Positions 1 through 11,949 of a stretch of DNA of 64,000 nt are shown here, in pieces. The notes below the pieces were generated by a model that was given only the letters and a program-made list of their open reading frames with translations, was not told the DNA's origin and made no database searches. The stretch comes from Tethya wilhelma. Taxonomy: Eukaryota; Porifera; Demospongiae; Tethyida; Tethyidae. Each line of letters opens with the position of its first letter. Position 1 is the stretch's first letter. Where the stretch lies: positions 21,170,868 through 21,234,867 of the forward strand of contig CAXIPT010000001.1 in assembly GCA_964030475.1 (NCBI GenBank), given 5' to 3'. The position numbers and the translations under genes are program-made.

Positions 1-3000
1 TTGATCTAAGTAAGGCAGGAGAAATTCGTAGGAAATACTGTTACATTCCAGCCAGTAAAACATATCAACCTGATGAGGACCAAGACACTGTGGAGGAGCA
101 GAAAGAGGAAGCTAAGAAGAACAACACTGAAGAGAATGTGGACATTTCAGACAGTGAAGACGAAAGCAGTACACCGAACACTGAAGATCCAAGTTTAGAG
201 GAACACTTTGCTGCTGTAGAGAAAGCCATGAAAGAAAAGGGAACACTGAAGCATACTCTATCTCACGGAATGATGGTTGGTCCTGCTCGATCAGGAAAGA
301 GCTCCCTGACGTCACGTCTTGCTGGTGAAATGCCCATATCTGACTCACCCAGTACTGGTGTAGCTGAAAAGGTCATACAAGTTGTTGGAGTACACAAGTC
401 GCACTCTATTGCTCTTAGTGTACAAGATACAATATGGTTTAAACTACTGTATGACCAAGAAGCCATTAGACTGATGAAACTAGCCACTCAGAACATCACA
501 TCCCAACCACAGCAACCAGCTACTACCCAACTCACTACAGTGATAACACAACCTACTTCCACTTTGATACAAAGTGAAGTGGAGATTACCTCACCTATGG
601 AACAGTCCCATGTCAGTGCCCCTGTCTGTACCACGGAACAGAGTAATACAACTCCATTCTTAAAAGAAGACTTCACAGCTCCATACCCAGAAGGATACAT
701 ACCTCCAATGGAAGTATTCAAAGCTGCTACTACAGGCAAGGAGTTAGAGTCCCTTCGTCAACATTTCAAGAATTCTTGGTCCTTTTATCTGACAGACACA
801 GGAGGACAAGTTGAGTTCCAAGACCTAGTTCCTCTCTTAGTTTCTGGGCCTTCTGTATTCTTCTTCACGTTTCGTCTTGATCAAGACCTCAACCAACGAT
901 TCACAATTGAGTATCATCTTCCTGAAGGTAGAAGGTCAAAGCCATACCAGTCTACCCTCACTGTGGTGGAAGCAATCCTTCAAACCCTCGCCAGTGTAGC
1001 TTCAATGGGGACATTCACCTACAAAGGTCCACACGTTAAAAGTGCCTCCTCAAAACCTAAAGTGTTCATTGTTGGAACTCACAAAGACAAGCTCAACCCT
1101 GCTACTGCTGAATCAGAGATCAAAGAAATTGACCAACACCTTCAGGAAGTCATCATGTCAACTTCACACTATGACCAAGACATAATACAATTTGCCAGTG
1201 AATCACAACTTATTTTCACAGTCAATAATTTCTCAGAGGATGATTCAGACTTTAAAAAAATTCAACTAGGTGTTGAACGTGTTGTTTGTTGCAACAGCCA
1301 ATTTAAAGCACGCTTTCCAACTCACTGGTTAATCTTCAGCCTTGTTCTTCGACAAGAAATGATCAAAGATAAAATCATCAGTTATGATCAATGTTTCTCT
1401 ATTGCCAAAGACTGTGGCATTACAGACACTAAAGAACTGGACCATGCACTGTGGTTTCTACACACAAAGGTCGGAGTAATCCGTCACTTCCCAGTACCTG
1501 GTCTACAAGAGTTTGTGATTCGTGAACCACAAATTCTATTTGACATGATCACCAAACTGATTTTAAATACATTTACCTTTGAAAATACAGGCAAGAAATG
1601 TTCTATGGAATTTGAACAAAGGGGGATATTTACATTTGAAAGTTTTTTAAAACTGCAAAATGACACATTATCAATGTTTCCACCAGAAAAGCTAATAAGG
1701 CTACTAATACAACTCCAAATAATTGCTCCATTCCAAGAAGGAGATCAAGAGAAATTCTTTATCCCCTGTGTTCTTGCCCAGTCTGAAGAGTGTGAATTTC
1801 AGTCCTTACCTCAGAGCATTAACATTCCTCCAATGCTTATCACATTCAACTGTGGGTACTGCCCCAAAGGTCTCGCTGGAGCTCTCATTGTATACCTCCT
1901 CTCAAACAAGATGGGGTCAAAGTTCAAATGGGAATTGAAAACAAAGAAGATCCATCGGAATCAAGTATCATTTCTCATCAGCTCGTGTGATATCATCACA
2001 CTCAAGATCCACCCCACTTTCCTGGAGCTCATCCATTCTTCAGATAGAAACTCATCTGCTACGGATGGCATAGATCCTCTACAACAAAGTATTTGCAACG
2101 AAATTCGTCACTCCATTGAAAGTGGTATCAGACATGTATCATTAGTATTGAACCTCACCTCTAATGCTGAACATTCACTGAGTTTTTATTGCCGAAACTC
2201 AGCCTGCAATAGCAAACGTCCTCCACATCCAGCTTCTGACATTGTTGAAGATGGATACGGTTTTGTTAAACTATGGTGTAGGAAATCTGACGAAGTTGTA
2301 ACCTCAGACCTGCCCTCAGGCTATTCAGTGTGGTTTCAAGAGAATAAATCACGTCAAGATCTGAACACCAAGCCAGCAAGCACAGCAGAAGCATCAGTCA
2401 ACCAGGAACACACCAAGAGTGGACACAATGATGTGAGTGAAATTAACAGCTGTTACATGTATGTACATGGTATTATTGTGTGACTATTGTTTTCTTCAGG
2501 TTAAAGAAGCTCATCCTGGTTTAGCTACCAACGACCCAAAATTAAACCAAAGAACTCCAAAGCAAATCGGTAAGTGACTGACTAGTGACCATTGGTGTAC
2601 ATGCCTCCCACGCAGAGTACGAGTATTGGTTGCTATATTATATGAGCATGAAACTAAAGCCAGCCTGGTCAGTGTGTGTAATTTGTGATAATTATGTTAC
2701 TACGTTTGACTCTCTTAAAAAATTAAAAATTTAAAAATTAATATTGTTGTGGTTTCCATACACACTGTGACAGATTATTTTTTTTTGCAGTGTGGATATT
2801 ATAATATTATGTGATATTCCTGTACAATATTTTAGGCCATTCTGATACATTAGATGGATGTGACTATGCAAAGATTGTCAAGTATCTGAAGATACTCAAT
2901 AGAAGTCAGATTGTGGAGCTTGGTACAGTATTAGGACTGAACGTTTTTGAACTTGAAAATATGACCAGCCTTCCTGGAGACATGGTGAAAGCATGGCTGA

Positions 3001-3116
3001 GGAAAGAAGGAAAAGTCACAGAAAACTCTGGCACTCCTACCTGGAGTGTGTTGATCACAGCACTGACGGAGATTGGACAGACAGGTGTTGCTGATGATAT
3101 TGAGAGGAAGAAGTAA
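1..3116 (+). CDS. Roco-like GTPase with C-terminal Death domain (5' partial)
   Basis: Likely an intracellular signalling GTPase. The frame is open from base 3, so the start lies outside the window. Exons: <3-2432, 2500-2569, 2836-3116 (stop TAA), all with GT/AG borders and matching phases. Seen: a Walker A loop GPARSGKSSL near base 279, a switch-II-type DTGGQ near 796 and a THKD guanine-specificity motif near 1080, i.e. the G1, G3 and G4 boxes of a Ras-like Roc domain. A winged-helix COR-like region follows (about 1320-1770), then a beta-rich region. The last exon is a Death domain ending in a WSVLITALTEIGQ-like helix. An insert rich in Thr, Gln and Pro lies between the P-loop and switch II. 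No kinase domain is visible, so this is the kinase-less Roco/Death architecture common in sponges and cnidarians. Family call is firm; partner and pathway are unknown. Confidence 0.85.
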
Positions 3117-3676
3117 CTACAGGGTATAACAATGCATGTAGACTTTGTTGATTAATACTCTCTGGACTCTATAGAATAATATTATATTAATTAACTTTTT
3201 TTTTCAGCCTGTTGTTCATGTAACTAGCTGGCACATTTTCCATTTGCTATTGGGTATAATTATACATGTATACAGCCAGAAATTATTGTTTTAAGACTAT
3301 ATTATATAATTATTATTATTATTATATATACGGCTCATGATTATTATTACTATACATACTTTGCACTTTTTAGTTTTTAGATATATATATATATATACAT
3401 TCCATAGAGCACATTTAATGCAGTCACAGACTTATATTTTGTTATCGATATCATTGTATGAAATATTCTACGCTGCCCTGCATGGCATCAATAATAAAAT
3501 AATTATAAGAAATTTTTGTTACCAGTATAAACACAAAGTCATACAGAAAATAATTATGATCAATAAAAAAAATTATAAATAAATGCACATAAAAACTCAA
3601 TATTAAGCGATTTCAGTTTTAAGCCATATAACACAACAGTGTGTAAAGTCAGTTAGGCAAAGCTCCGATCTCAAAC
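3117..3676. other. Convergent 3' intergenic spacer
   Basis: AT-rich spacer between the Roco gene (+) and the GH31 gene (-), probably both 3' UTRs. Several AATAAA-type signals occur around 3492 and 3562-3585. No coding signal is recognised. Confidence 0.6.
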
Positions 3677-6211
3677 TCATCTTTCAACCCTCAGTGTGCT
3701 CAATACCCTTTTCATGACATCTGGATGCAAGTTTTGAAGTTCAGCAACCTGAAATAATCCCAAGAAGGAAATCATGACAACATGCCAACTTGCAAGCAAG
3801 CCTAAGTTGTTGTTTTGTTGATGTTAACATTATTGCAAGTGGTTGTTTGCATCTACTTATCTTGACTAACCTGTACTACACCAGTTGAAAGATATTGGCG
3901 GAATCCTTCAATCAATTGTTTTACATTCTTCGGATTGTATGTGATCATCTCCCCAATCTCCGTGGCAGTGAGCAGTGAGGGGTAGTTGATCTGGTGGACG
4001 GTGTCTGTCCCCCATTGGTCGTCAAGTAGCTCCTTCATCTGTTGCAGTCTGGCAATTATCCCAGCAAATCCGGGAAACCCAAATGGATTAAAGTCCTTCA
4101 TCGATGAAAATTTTGCTTTAATCACCAGATCTTCGCCCACTGGTTGCTCAGCAACGTTGATGATCAGTGAGAGTGTGCTATAAATAGAGATATAAATGAG
4201 AGCGAGAGGTGAAAAAATTATCTATCAAACAATAGTGGATTGTCGAAATAGTGTAGTAGCCACATTGCCAGATTCTCCCTCTCAGATAATAATAATAATA
4301 GAAGGGTCGTGCTCTTTTACTAGTTCTAGACCACATGCAGACTATAGCTAGGTGATAAACCATACTTTGATCCACTTTTCTATGTTGTGGATACATAGGA
4401 ATCAGAATTGCTTGAAAAAGCAGCTATATATATATCCTGATTTATGGCTATACTAACTCTATTAATTGGCAAATCTAATGTACACTTTTACACACATACC
4501 TGCCATCATACGTCCATGAGTTGTTTCCCACTTTGCTATCATACAGTGGAACATAGTCCAGACTCAGTGGCACTGAATTATCACCATTGTTGACAGTCAC
4601 AGTGTCCGCTAATATTACATGCAAAGAATTGATATAAATCACCAAAGAAGTATATAATCACGATCTTATGGTACTGTAAATCAAACAATACTCATTCCCA
4701 TGGCTCCTCTCACTCTTCATGTATGCAGCATTAAAAGAGGTCTAGGGAGTGGCCTGGGTACGAGGTTAGTTACAACATTATCATGATTATAGTAAGCTAG
4801 CTCCTATAAAGAAATTGAACATCTTTTCAAAATTCCATACATACCTGGCCAGAAGTTGGGAACACAGAATTGGTACGATCTTGAAGATGGCTGACCATCA
4901 TAGCTCCCTGTCTTCACCCCTTTCACTGTCAATGTCAAAGTTGAACTGCATTTCAAACAGACCAGTACACACAATCATTATTTTACACAATGAAGTAGAG
5001 GTGAGCAAGCTGGTTTAGGATGCTACAACCACATCACATTGCAAAATATGAAGTTATGCATTTATAGTCTATCTACTTACGCAGACATGTCAAGGTCGTA
5101 GGTGACTGAGGTCTGAACAAACTTGCCTCTCGTGTAGTCAGTTGTGTGGCCATCATCCTCATACAAATTGAGAGTATTTTCTCTGAGTTAATGAAGTTTT
5201 AGAACACTTAGTTACTCTCTCAAGTGTACGTTATACGAATACTGTCTTCCAGACTTACTTCGAAACTTTTGGTGCAATGAACACAACAAACTTCAAACTA
5301 GTAGGTATTTCCTGGGCAGATCCAAGTGATGCTGAGCATTGAAGAGAAAAATGAAAAGTTGATGGAATGTAGTGCACACACACACACACACACACAGGGA
5401 TAGGCCTACCCAGGATCCAGCTAGCAATTAACATTACAATACATTACAATACATAGATACGTACGGAAGTCGTCAGTCCTCATTGGAATGATGCTGCCAG
5501 CCTTGACAAAGACAGGGATCTCAGAGAGAGTGTAGTTTTTACTGATCACCTTATCACCTTCCTCCAGTTTACCACTGGTCCACGAGACATACCACCCCTA
5601 GACAACAGAGAATAGATAAACTGAGGCTGAAATACCGTATTTGGCAAATTGGTGAATTATTCTGCAAATCACCAAACAGTTTTACATGCATGTGGTTTTA
5701 TACGCACGCACACGCATATACACAATGCAGTGTACAGAATTAAATCTAAAATCACCAATCATGCTAAAATGGGAATTGGCTAAATTTTAAACCCACCAAA
5801 TTTACCCACTATACGGTATGACACACTGGCAAAACAGAGGAAAGATACAACAGCTATATGTACAATCCTGAGCTGGTGCTTTAACTATCTCACTAGCCTG
5901 TGACCATAGTATGGGTTGAGAACTTGCGAGTACGTACACTGATAAAGCACCAAAGTGTCAGCTTAGGTGATTATAGCTCGAGCAAACTTACTTCAGGTAG
6001 CCAAACTTTCTTATCCACCAAACCAGTGACATTGTCCATTGGAGCTGTAATGGGCGCCACAATCATGTCTGGTCCAAAGTAGTACTGCAAGAGATCAAGA
6101 TACAACAGCAAGATGTACAAAACAACCAAAAGTCAATCCACAAAATGCTTGGAATCTTATTTACATGACACTGTAAATTAAGTACTAGTCAGTAGAATGC
6201 CCCCCCCCCCT

Positions 6212-6256
<45 letters not shown>

Positions 6257-9200
6257 TAAAACTAACAAATCTTTTTGTTTACATACTTGTGTGGTGTAAC
6301 TGTATGCTTCAGGACTTTCAGGGTATTCATAGTACATTGGACGAAGTAGGCTTAGTCCTGAAACAAACACACAACACCATTGTTAATTTTGACATTCACA
6401 TCAGCAACACACAGAGTCACATAAAACTACTGTACCTTCATCGTAAGCTATTCTGGCATTGGAGTAGATGTAAGGTAACAGAGCAGCTCTTAGCCGAATG
6501 GCACTTCGCAACACTTCATAGTTTTCCTACAAAATCACCAAGTCCAATGTATATGTTCCACGCATTTTGAGAATTTGCGCAATTTGCAAATTGCGCAGCG
6601 CATTTTGGAATTTTTTAAAATGCGCACGCATTTTGAATTATTCCTAAAATGCGCAAGAGCACTGCGCAATTTGCAAACTGCGTAGTGTTTAATTTGCGCA
6701 TGTCAAATTGCGCAACAGCAAACAATGCAGCCACAAAGCCAACCCTCTACTCAATTAACCTTGTACTATAAGTGCTTATTAGTGAACTTTTGAAGCCATG
6801 AGATATGGATAGCAAGCTTACACTGTCTGCCTGTCAGGTCTGTATAGGGGATAGCTTTACATGCATGCATGCAGCTATATAATTTGTAAGCCTCTATTGA
6901 AATCGGTTCCCAACAGAAGGGTGTTGTGGGTAACCTCATGCAGTTCTTGGAACATTGTCCTGTCTGACTATGCCAAATAAGACAGAAGCACTAGATATCC
7001 ATCAGTGCAAGTCATTCAATTGAAATATGCATACTCAATGTGAGGTATAGAGAACACAAGGGCTTTCTAATCTTGTATAACAATTGACAGGTATAGCTAT
7101 ACTAGCCTGAAGACATACAAGACTAATGATTGGAATGCTAGATGTAAAGTACATACTGACTTCAGTGGCGGATCTAGGAAATTGAATAGGGGGGTTCTAA
7201 TCAATGCGCGCGGAGCGCGCGCAAAATTTTACGTAGCCACGCCCACTTCCGGTCCCAACAGCCCCCGCCCCTTTGCGCTCGTGCAGCTAAAATTTTGCCA
7301 AAAAAGCCTGAATGGAAGAAAAAAACGGCAAGAAAGGAACAGAAACTCTATATTTTTCACAAAAGACTAATATTCAGCGTGATTTTGAGTTGCTTTTAGT
7401 ATTTTTAAGTTGAAAGGAGGGTTCCAGCTTAGCCTTTTCCAATCTGCACAGTTAATTATGATGCGAGGTCTCAGCTGAAAGGGGGGTTCCGTGGAACCCT
7501 GTGAACCACCCCAGGATCCGCCACTGGACTTTCAAGAGAATCATATGAGGTACAGTAGGTCATTGAATAAGACTAAGGTTATGCAGATGCATGCTGTTGA
7601 TGAAGAGGTATGTCAACTTCAAGAGCTATGAACAGAGATCTGCTGCATACATGCATGTCAAGTTAGCTGAACATGTAATACTAGGATGTAATACTAGTCC
7701 AATAGAAAGGACTACTGGCACTGGCACACTGCAGACAGATCATGCAACATTAAAAAAATACATGCAGGCTATGCCCTACCTGACAGGCTGTAAGAATACA
7801 GTTCTTTTTATAAGCCTTCTTTCAATAGTTTCCAAATTGCGCAACTGGTATAGGTCGTTCCTAGTTTGCGCAACTAAATTGCGCAATTTGCAAACTGCGC
7901 ACAAAATTGCGCAATTTGCAAAATGCGTGCGCATTTTGACGATTTCCAAAATGCGTTGCGCAATTTGCAAATTGCGCAAATCGTTAAAACGCGCGGAACA
8001 TATACAATCATGTGACAGAAAGATGATTTGACACAAAAGGAATGGAACATGATACACACACATAATTTATTTTATAAGGTGGCTCAGAATAGGCTGTATA
8101 AATCCTATATCAAGACAGTGTAAACCTATACCCACAGCAATGTCCAAATTGACTCAACTTAGTTTCGTCCCCAAGCCTCTCCCTCCTTTCTTTCCGTGAG
8201 AAGAGAGGGTGTGGTCTGGGAGGGGATGAGACTATAAACTTAACTCACTGGAGGGAACACCCATATCCGACGGTCGTTAGCAGGGTCCTTTGAACTGTGG
8301 ATCCTGAAGATGGGGGAGAGGGCCCCCCACTGCACCCACCGGGTGTAGAGTTCGGGGGGCGGACAAGGAGAGAGGTGACCCCCGATGTCGTGACTCCAGT
8401 AGCCAAAGCCAACATTAGAGGCAGTCATGGTGAAGGTGACTTGGAAATCCAGGGAAGCCCAACTCTGTAAGGTAATGGCATGGATGCTTCAATTCCTTCC
8501 TAAAGATGCACACCTTCAATGGGAGAGTTACTATTAGAGTCACATGCTTATTAGTGAACTTTTGAAGCCATGAGATATGGATAGCAAGCTTACACTGTCT
8601 GCCTGTCAGGTCTGTATAGGGGATAGCTTTACATGCATGCATGCAGCTATATAATTTGTAAGCCTCTATTGAAATCGGTTCCCAACAGAAGGGTGTTGTG
8701 GGTAACCTCATGCAGTTCTTGGAACATTGTCCTGTCTGACTATGCCAAATAAGACAGAAGCACTAGATATCCATCAGTGCAAGTCATTCAATTGAAATAT
8801 GCATACTCAATGTGAGGTATAGAGAACACAAGGGCTTTCTAATCTTGTATAACAATTGACAGGTATAGCTATACTAGCCTGAAGACATACAAGACTAATG
8901 ATTGGAATGCTAGATGTAAAGTACATACTGACTTCAGTGGCGGATCTAGGAAATTGAATAGGGGGGTTCTAATCAATGCGCGCGGAGCGCGCGCAAAATT
9001 TTACGTAGCCACGCCCACTTCCGGTCCCAACAGCCCCCGCCCCTTTGCGCTCGTGCAGCTAAAATTTTGCCAAAAAAGCCTGAATGGAAGAAAAAAACGG
9101 CAAGAAAGGAACAGAAACTCTATATTTTTCACAAAAGACTAATATTCAGCGTGATTTTGAGTTGCTTTTAGTATTTTTAAGTTGAAAGGAGGGTTCCAGC

Positions 9201-11874
9201 TTAGCCTTTTCCAATCTGCACAGTTAATTATGATGCGAGGTCTCAGCTGAAAGGGGGGTTCCGTGGAACCCTGTGAACCACCCCAGGATCCGCCACTGGA
9301 CTTTCAAGAGAATCATATGAGGTACAGTAGGTCATTGAATAAGACTAAGGTTATGCAGATGCATCGCTGTTGATGAAGAGGTATGTCAACTTCAAGAGCT
9401 ATGAACAGAGATCTGCTGCATACATGCATGTCAAGTTAGCTGAACATGTAATACTAGGATGTAATACTAGTCCAATAGAAAGGACTACTGGCACTGGCAC
9501 ACTGCAGACAGATCATGCAACATTAAAAAAATACATGCAGGCTATGCCCTACCTGACAGGCTGTAAGAATACAGTTCTTTTTATAAGCCTTCTTTCAATA
9601 GTTTCCAAATTGCGCAACTGGTATAGGTCGTTCCTAGTTTGCGCAACTAAATTGCGCAATTTGCAAACTGCGCACAAAATTGCGCAATTTGCAAAATGCG
9701 TGCGCATTTTGACGATTTCCAAAATGCGTTGCGCAATTTGCAAATTGCGCAAATCGTTAAAACGCGCGGAACATATACAATCATGTGACAGAAAGATGAT
9801 TTGACACAAAAGGAATGGAACATGATACACACACATAATTTATTTTATAAGGTGGCTCAGAATAGGCTGTATAAATCCTATATCAAGACAGTGTAAACCT
9901 ATACCCACAGCAATGTCCAAATTGACTCAACTTAGTTTCGTCCCCAAGCCTCTCCCTCCTTTCTTTCCGTGAGAAGAGAGGGTGTGGTCTGGGAGGGGAT
10001 GAGACTATAAACTTAACTCACTGGAGGGAACACCCATATCCGACGGTCGTTAGCAGGGTCCTTTGAACTGTGGATCCTGAAGATGGGGGAGAGGGCCCCC
10101 CACTGCACCCACCGGGTGTAGAGTTCGGGGGGCGGACAAGGAGAGAGGTGACCCCCGATGTCGTGACTCCAGTAGCCAAAGCCAACATTAGAGGCAGTCA
10201 TGGTGAAGGTGACTTGGAAATCCAGGGAAGCCCAACTCTGTAAGGTAATGGCATGGATGCTTCAATTCCTTCCTAAAGATGCACACCTTCAATGGGAGAG
10301 TTACTATTAGAGTCACTCACTCACTCACTCACTCACTCACTCACTCACTCACTCACTCACTCACTCACTCACTCACTCACTCACTCACTCACAGGATGAA
10401 CATCTCCTGAGAAGCCAACCTGGTAGCGATGGTTGCCCAGTCCTCCCCATCGGTGAAGGAGAAGAGGACGAATCTACAGAACATGAAACCAAATTATACT
10501 AAAGAATTCCTAACATATTATCTACAGTATAGTAGCACAAAAAAAACAACAACAAATAAAGTGGTTTAGTTTGTTATTTGCTTGCTTGTCTCTTTTACGT
10601 ACCATATAGCCGGAAAAATTGATGGGGATTTTAATTTGATGGTTTGATGGTCAATGTCCAAATCGTCAAATTTAATCCACCAATATTTTAGCCACCATAT
10701 ATGCATGTACTATGAGCACACACAAATCGTCAAATTTAAATTTGTCAACATATTTATTTTACGTTCTGCAGAGGAGACTGTCAATATTTCCAGCTATACG
10801 GTATAATATTGTGATAGGTAGGATGCGGAAATAGCAATGAAATTTCATAAGGGAACTATCTCTCACTGTGTTGTTCTGCCAGTGGTAGGGGTCTGTGAAG
10901 AAGATGTGGTTGAGCCAGAAGGTGGGGTTGACTCCTGGTACTTTAATCCAGTCCTCCCCCTGCTGCCAGTCCAGCCACCAGAAGTCAATGCCCTCCTCCT
11001 CTCTGGCCCCAAGGACAATCTTGAACCAGTTGGTCACAAACTGTTGTCATGGGATAGGGTTATAGTTTTTGAAACATACATTAAGGATGTATTTTGATTT
11101 AATACATAATTCTTTATCATAATGTATTAAGGTTATGTGTTTAATCATCTCACTTTTTTATCAGAAGGGACAAATGGGACATAATGATTTGTAGCAGGAT
11201 CGATTCCCATGGCCTTTGCCATTGCATTGTACTTATCCTCCCATGGCTGTATACCTATAGGAGACAGAAAGCAAGTAAAGATTATAATAAATGAAAGTAA
11301 AAGAAGTTAGTGGCATACCAGAAGCAGGGTGCACATTCAACGTGTTTCTCAATCCCTTTGATTTACACCTGAAGAAAGTACATACACATACAAGTATAGG
11401 ATCAGCCATGAGAATAATGAGTGATGAAGATAGCTTTAAATAATTCTCTGCACTCACAGACTATCTCAATCATCCTCAAACAGCTCTATACCATGGCTTA
11501 CCAATCCAAGAACTTCTTTGGGTTTGGAAAGAGATGAGAGTCCCACGTGAAACCAGTCCACCCCTTCCTCTCTCCAGCCTACAAAATGTCACATGACAGT
11601 GATTACTAGGGAATGGATGTCACATGCATGTGCTAGTGGATCATGATCAAATAATTTCAGTCCTGCAGTAGGTATTACAATTATAGCCTCATAACAAGGA
11701 TTTGGGAAGGTTAAAGGAGAGAGCCTGGGTACGAAGCTACTATAATCACACAGATGCATACCTGGTCTTTGTCAGGTCCATAGAAGGTGATGTGCCAATC
11801 CATGTCAGTGACAATCACATCAAGAGGAATGTTCCGCTGCTCATAATCCCGTGCTAATTTCTGCATGCATGAGG

Positions 11875-11949
<75 letters not shown>

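Larger units (their letters stand above)
6773..10317. repeat. 1.77-kb near-identical tandem duplication inside GH31
   Basis: Copy A is 6773-8544 and copy B 8545-10317, offset 1772-1773. They appear almost identical; one inserted C in copy B near 9364 is the clearest difference. Each unit holds the right part of the palindrome-rich element, the nested 364-bp element and one GH31 exon. Either a very young duplication or an unmerged assembly overlap. Confidence 0.9.

Noticed and set aside
7830..8000. CRISPR-like array of short palindromic repeats
   Set aside because: Repeats are unequal, unspaced and part of a terminal inverted repeat; no spacers, and the genome is eukaryotic.
7591..8031. Open frame of 146 codons, repeated at 9370-9804
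   Set aside because: It lies in the right arm of the inverted-repeat element and its KLRNLQ-type pattern comes from the GCGCAATTTGC palindromes; no domain, no splice context.
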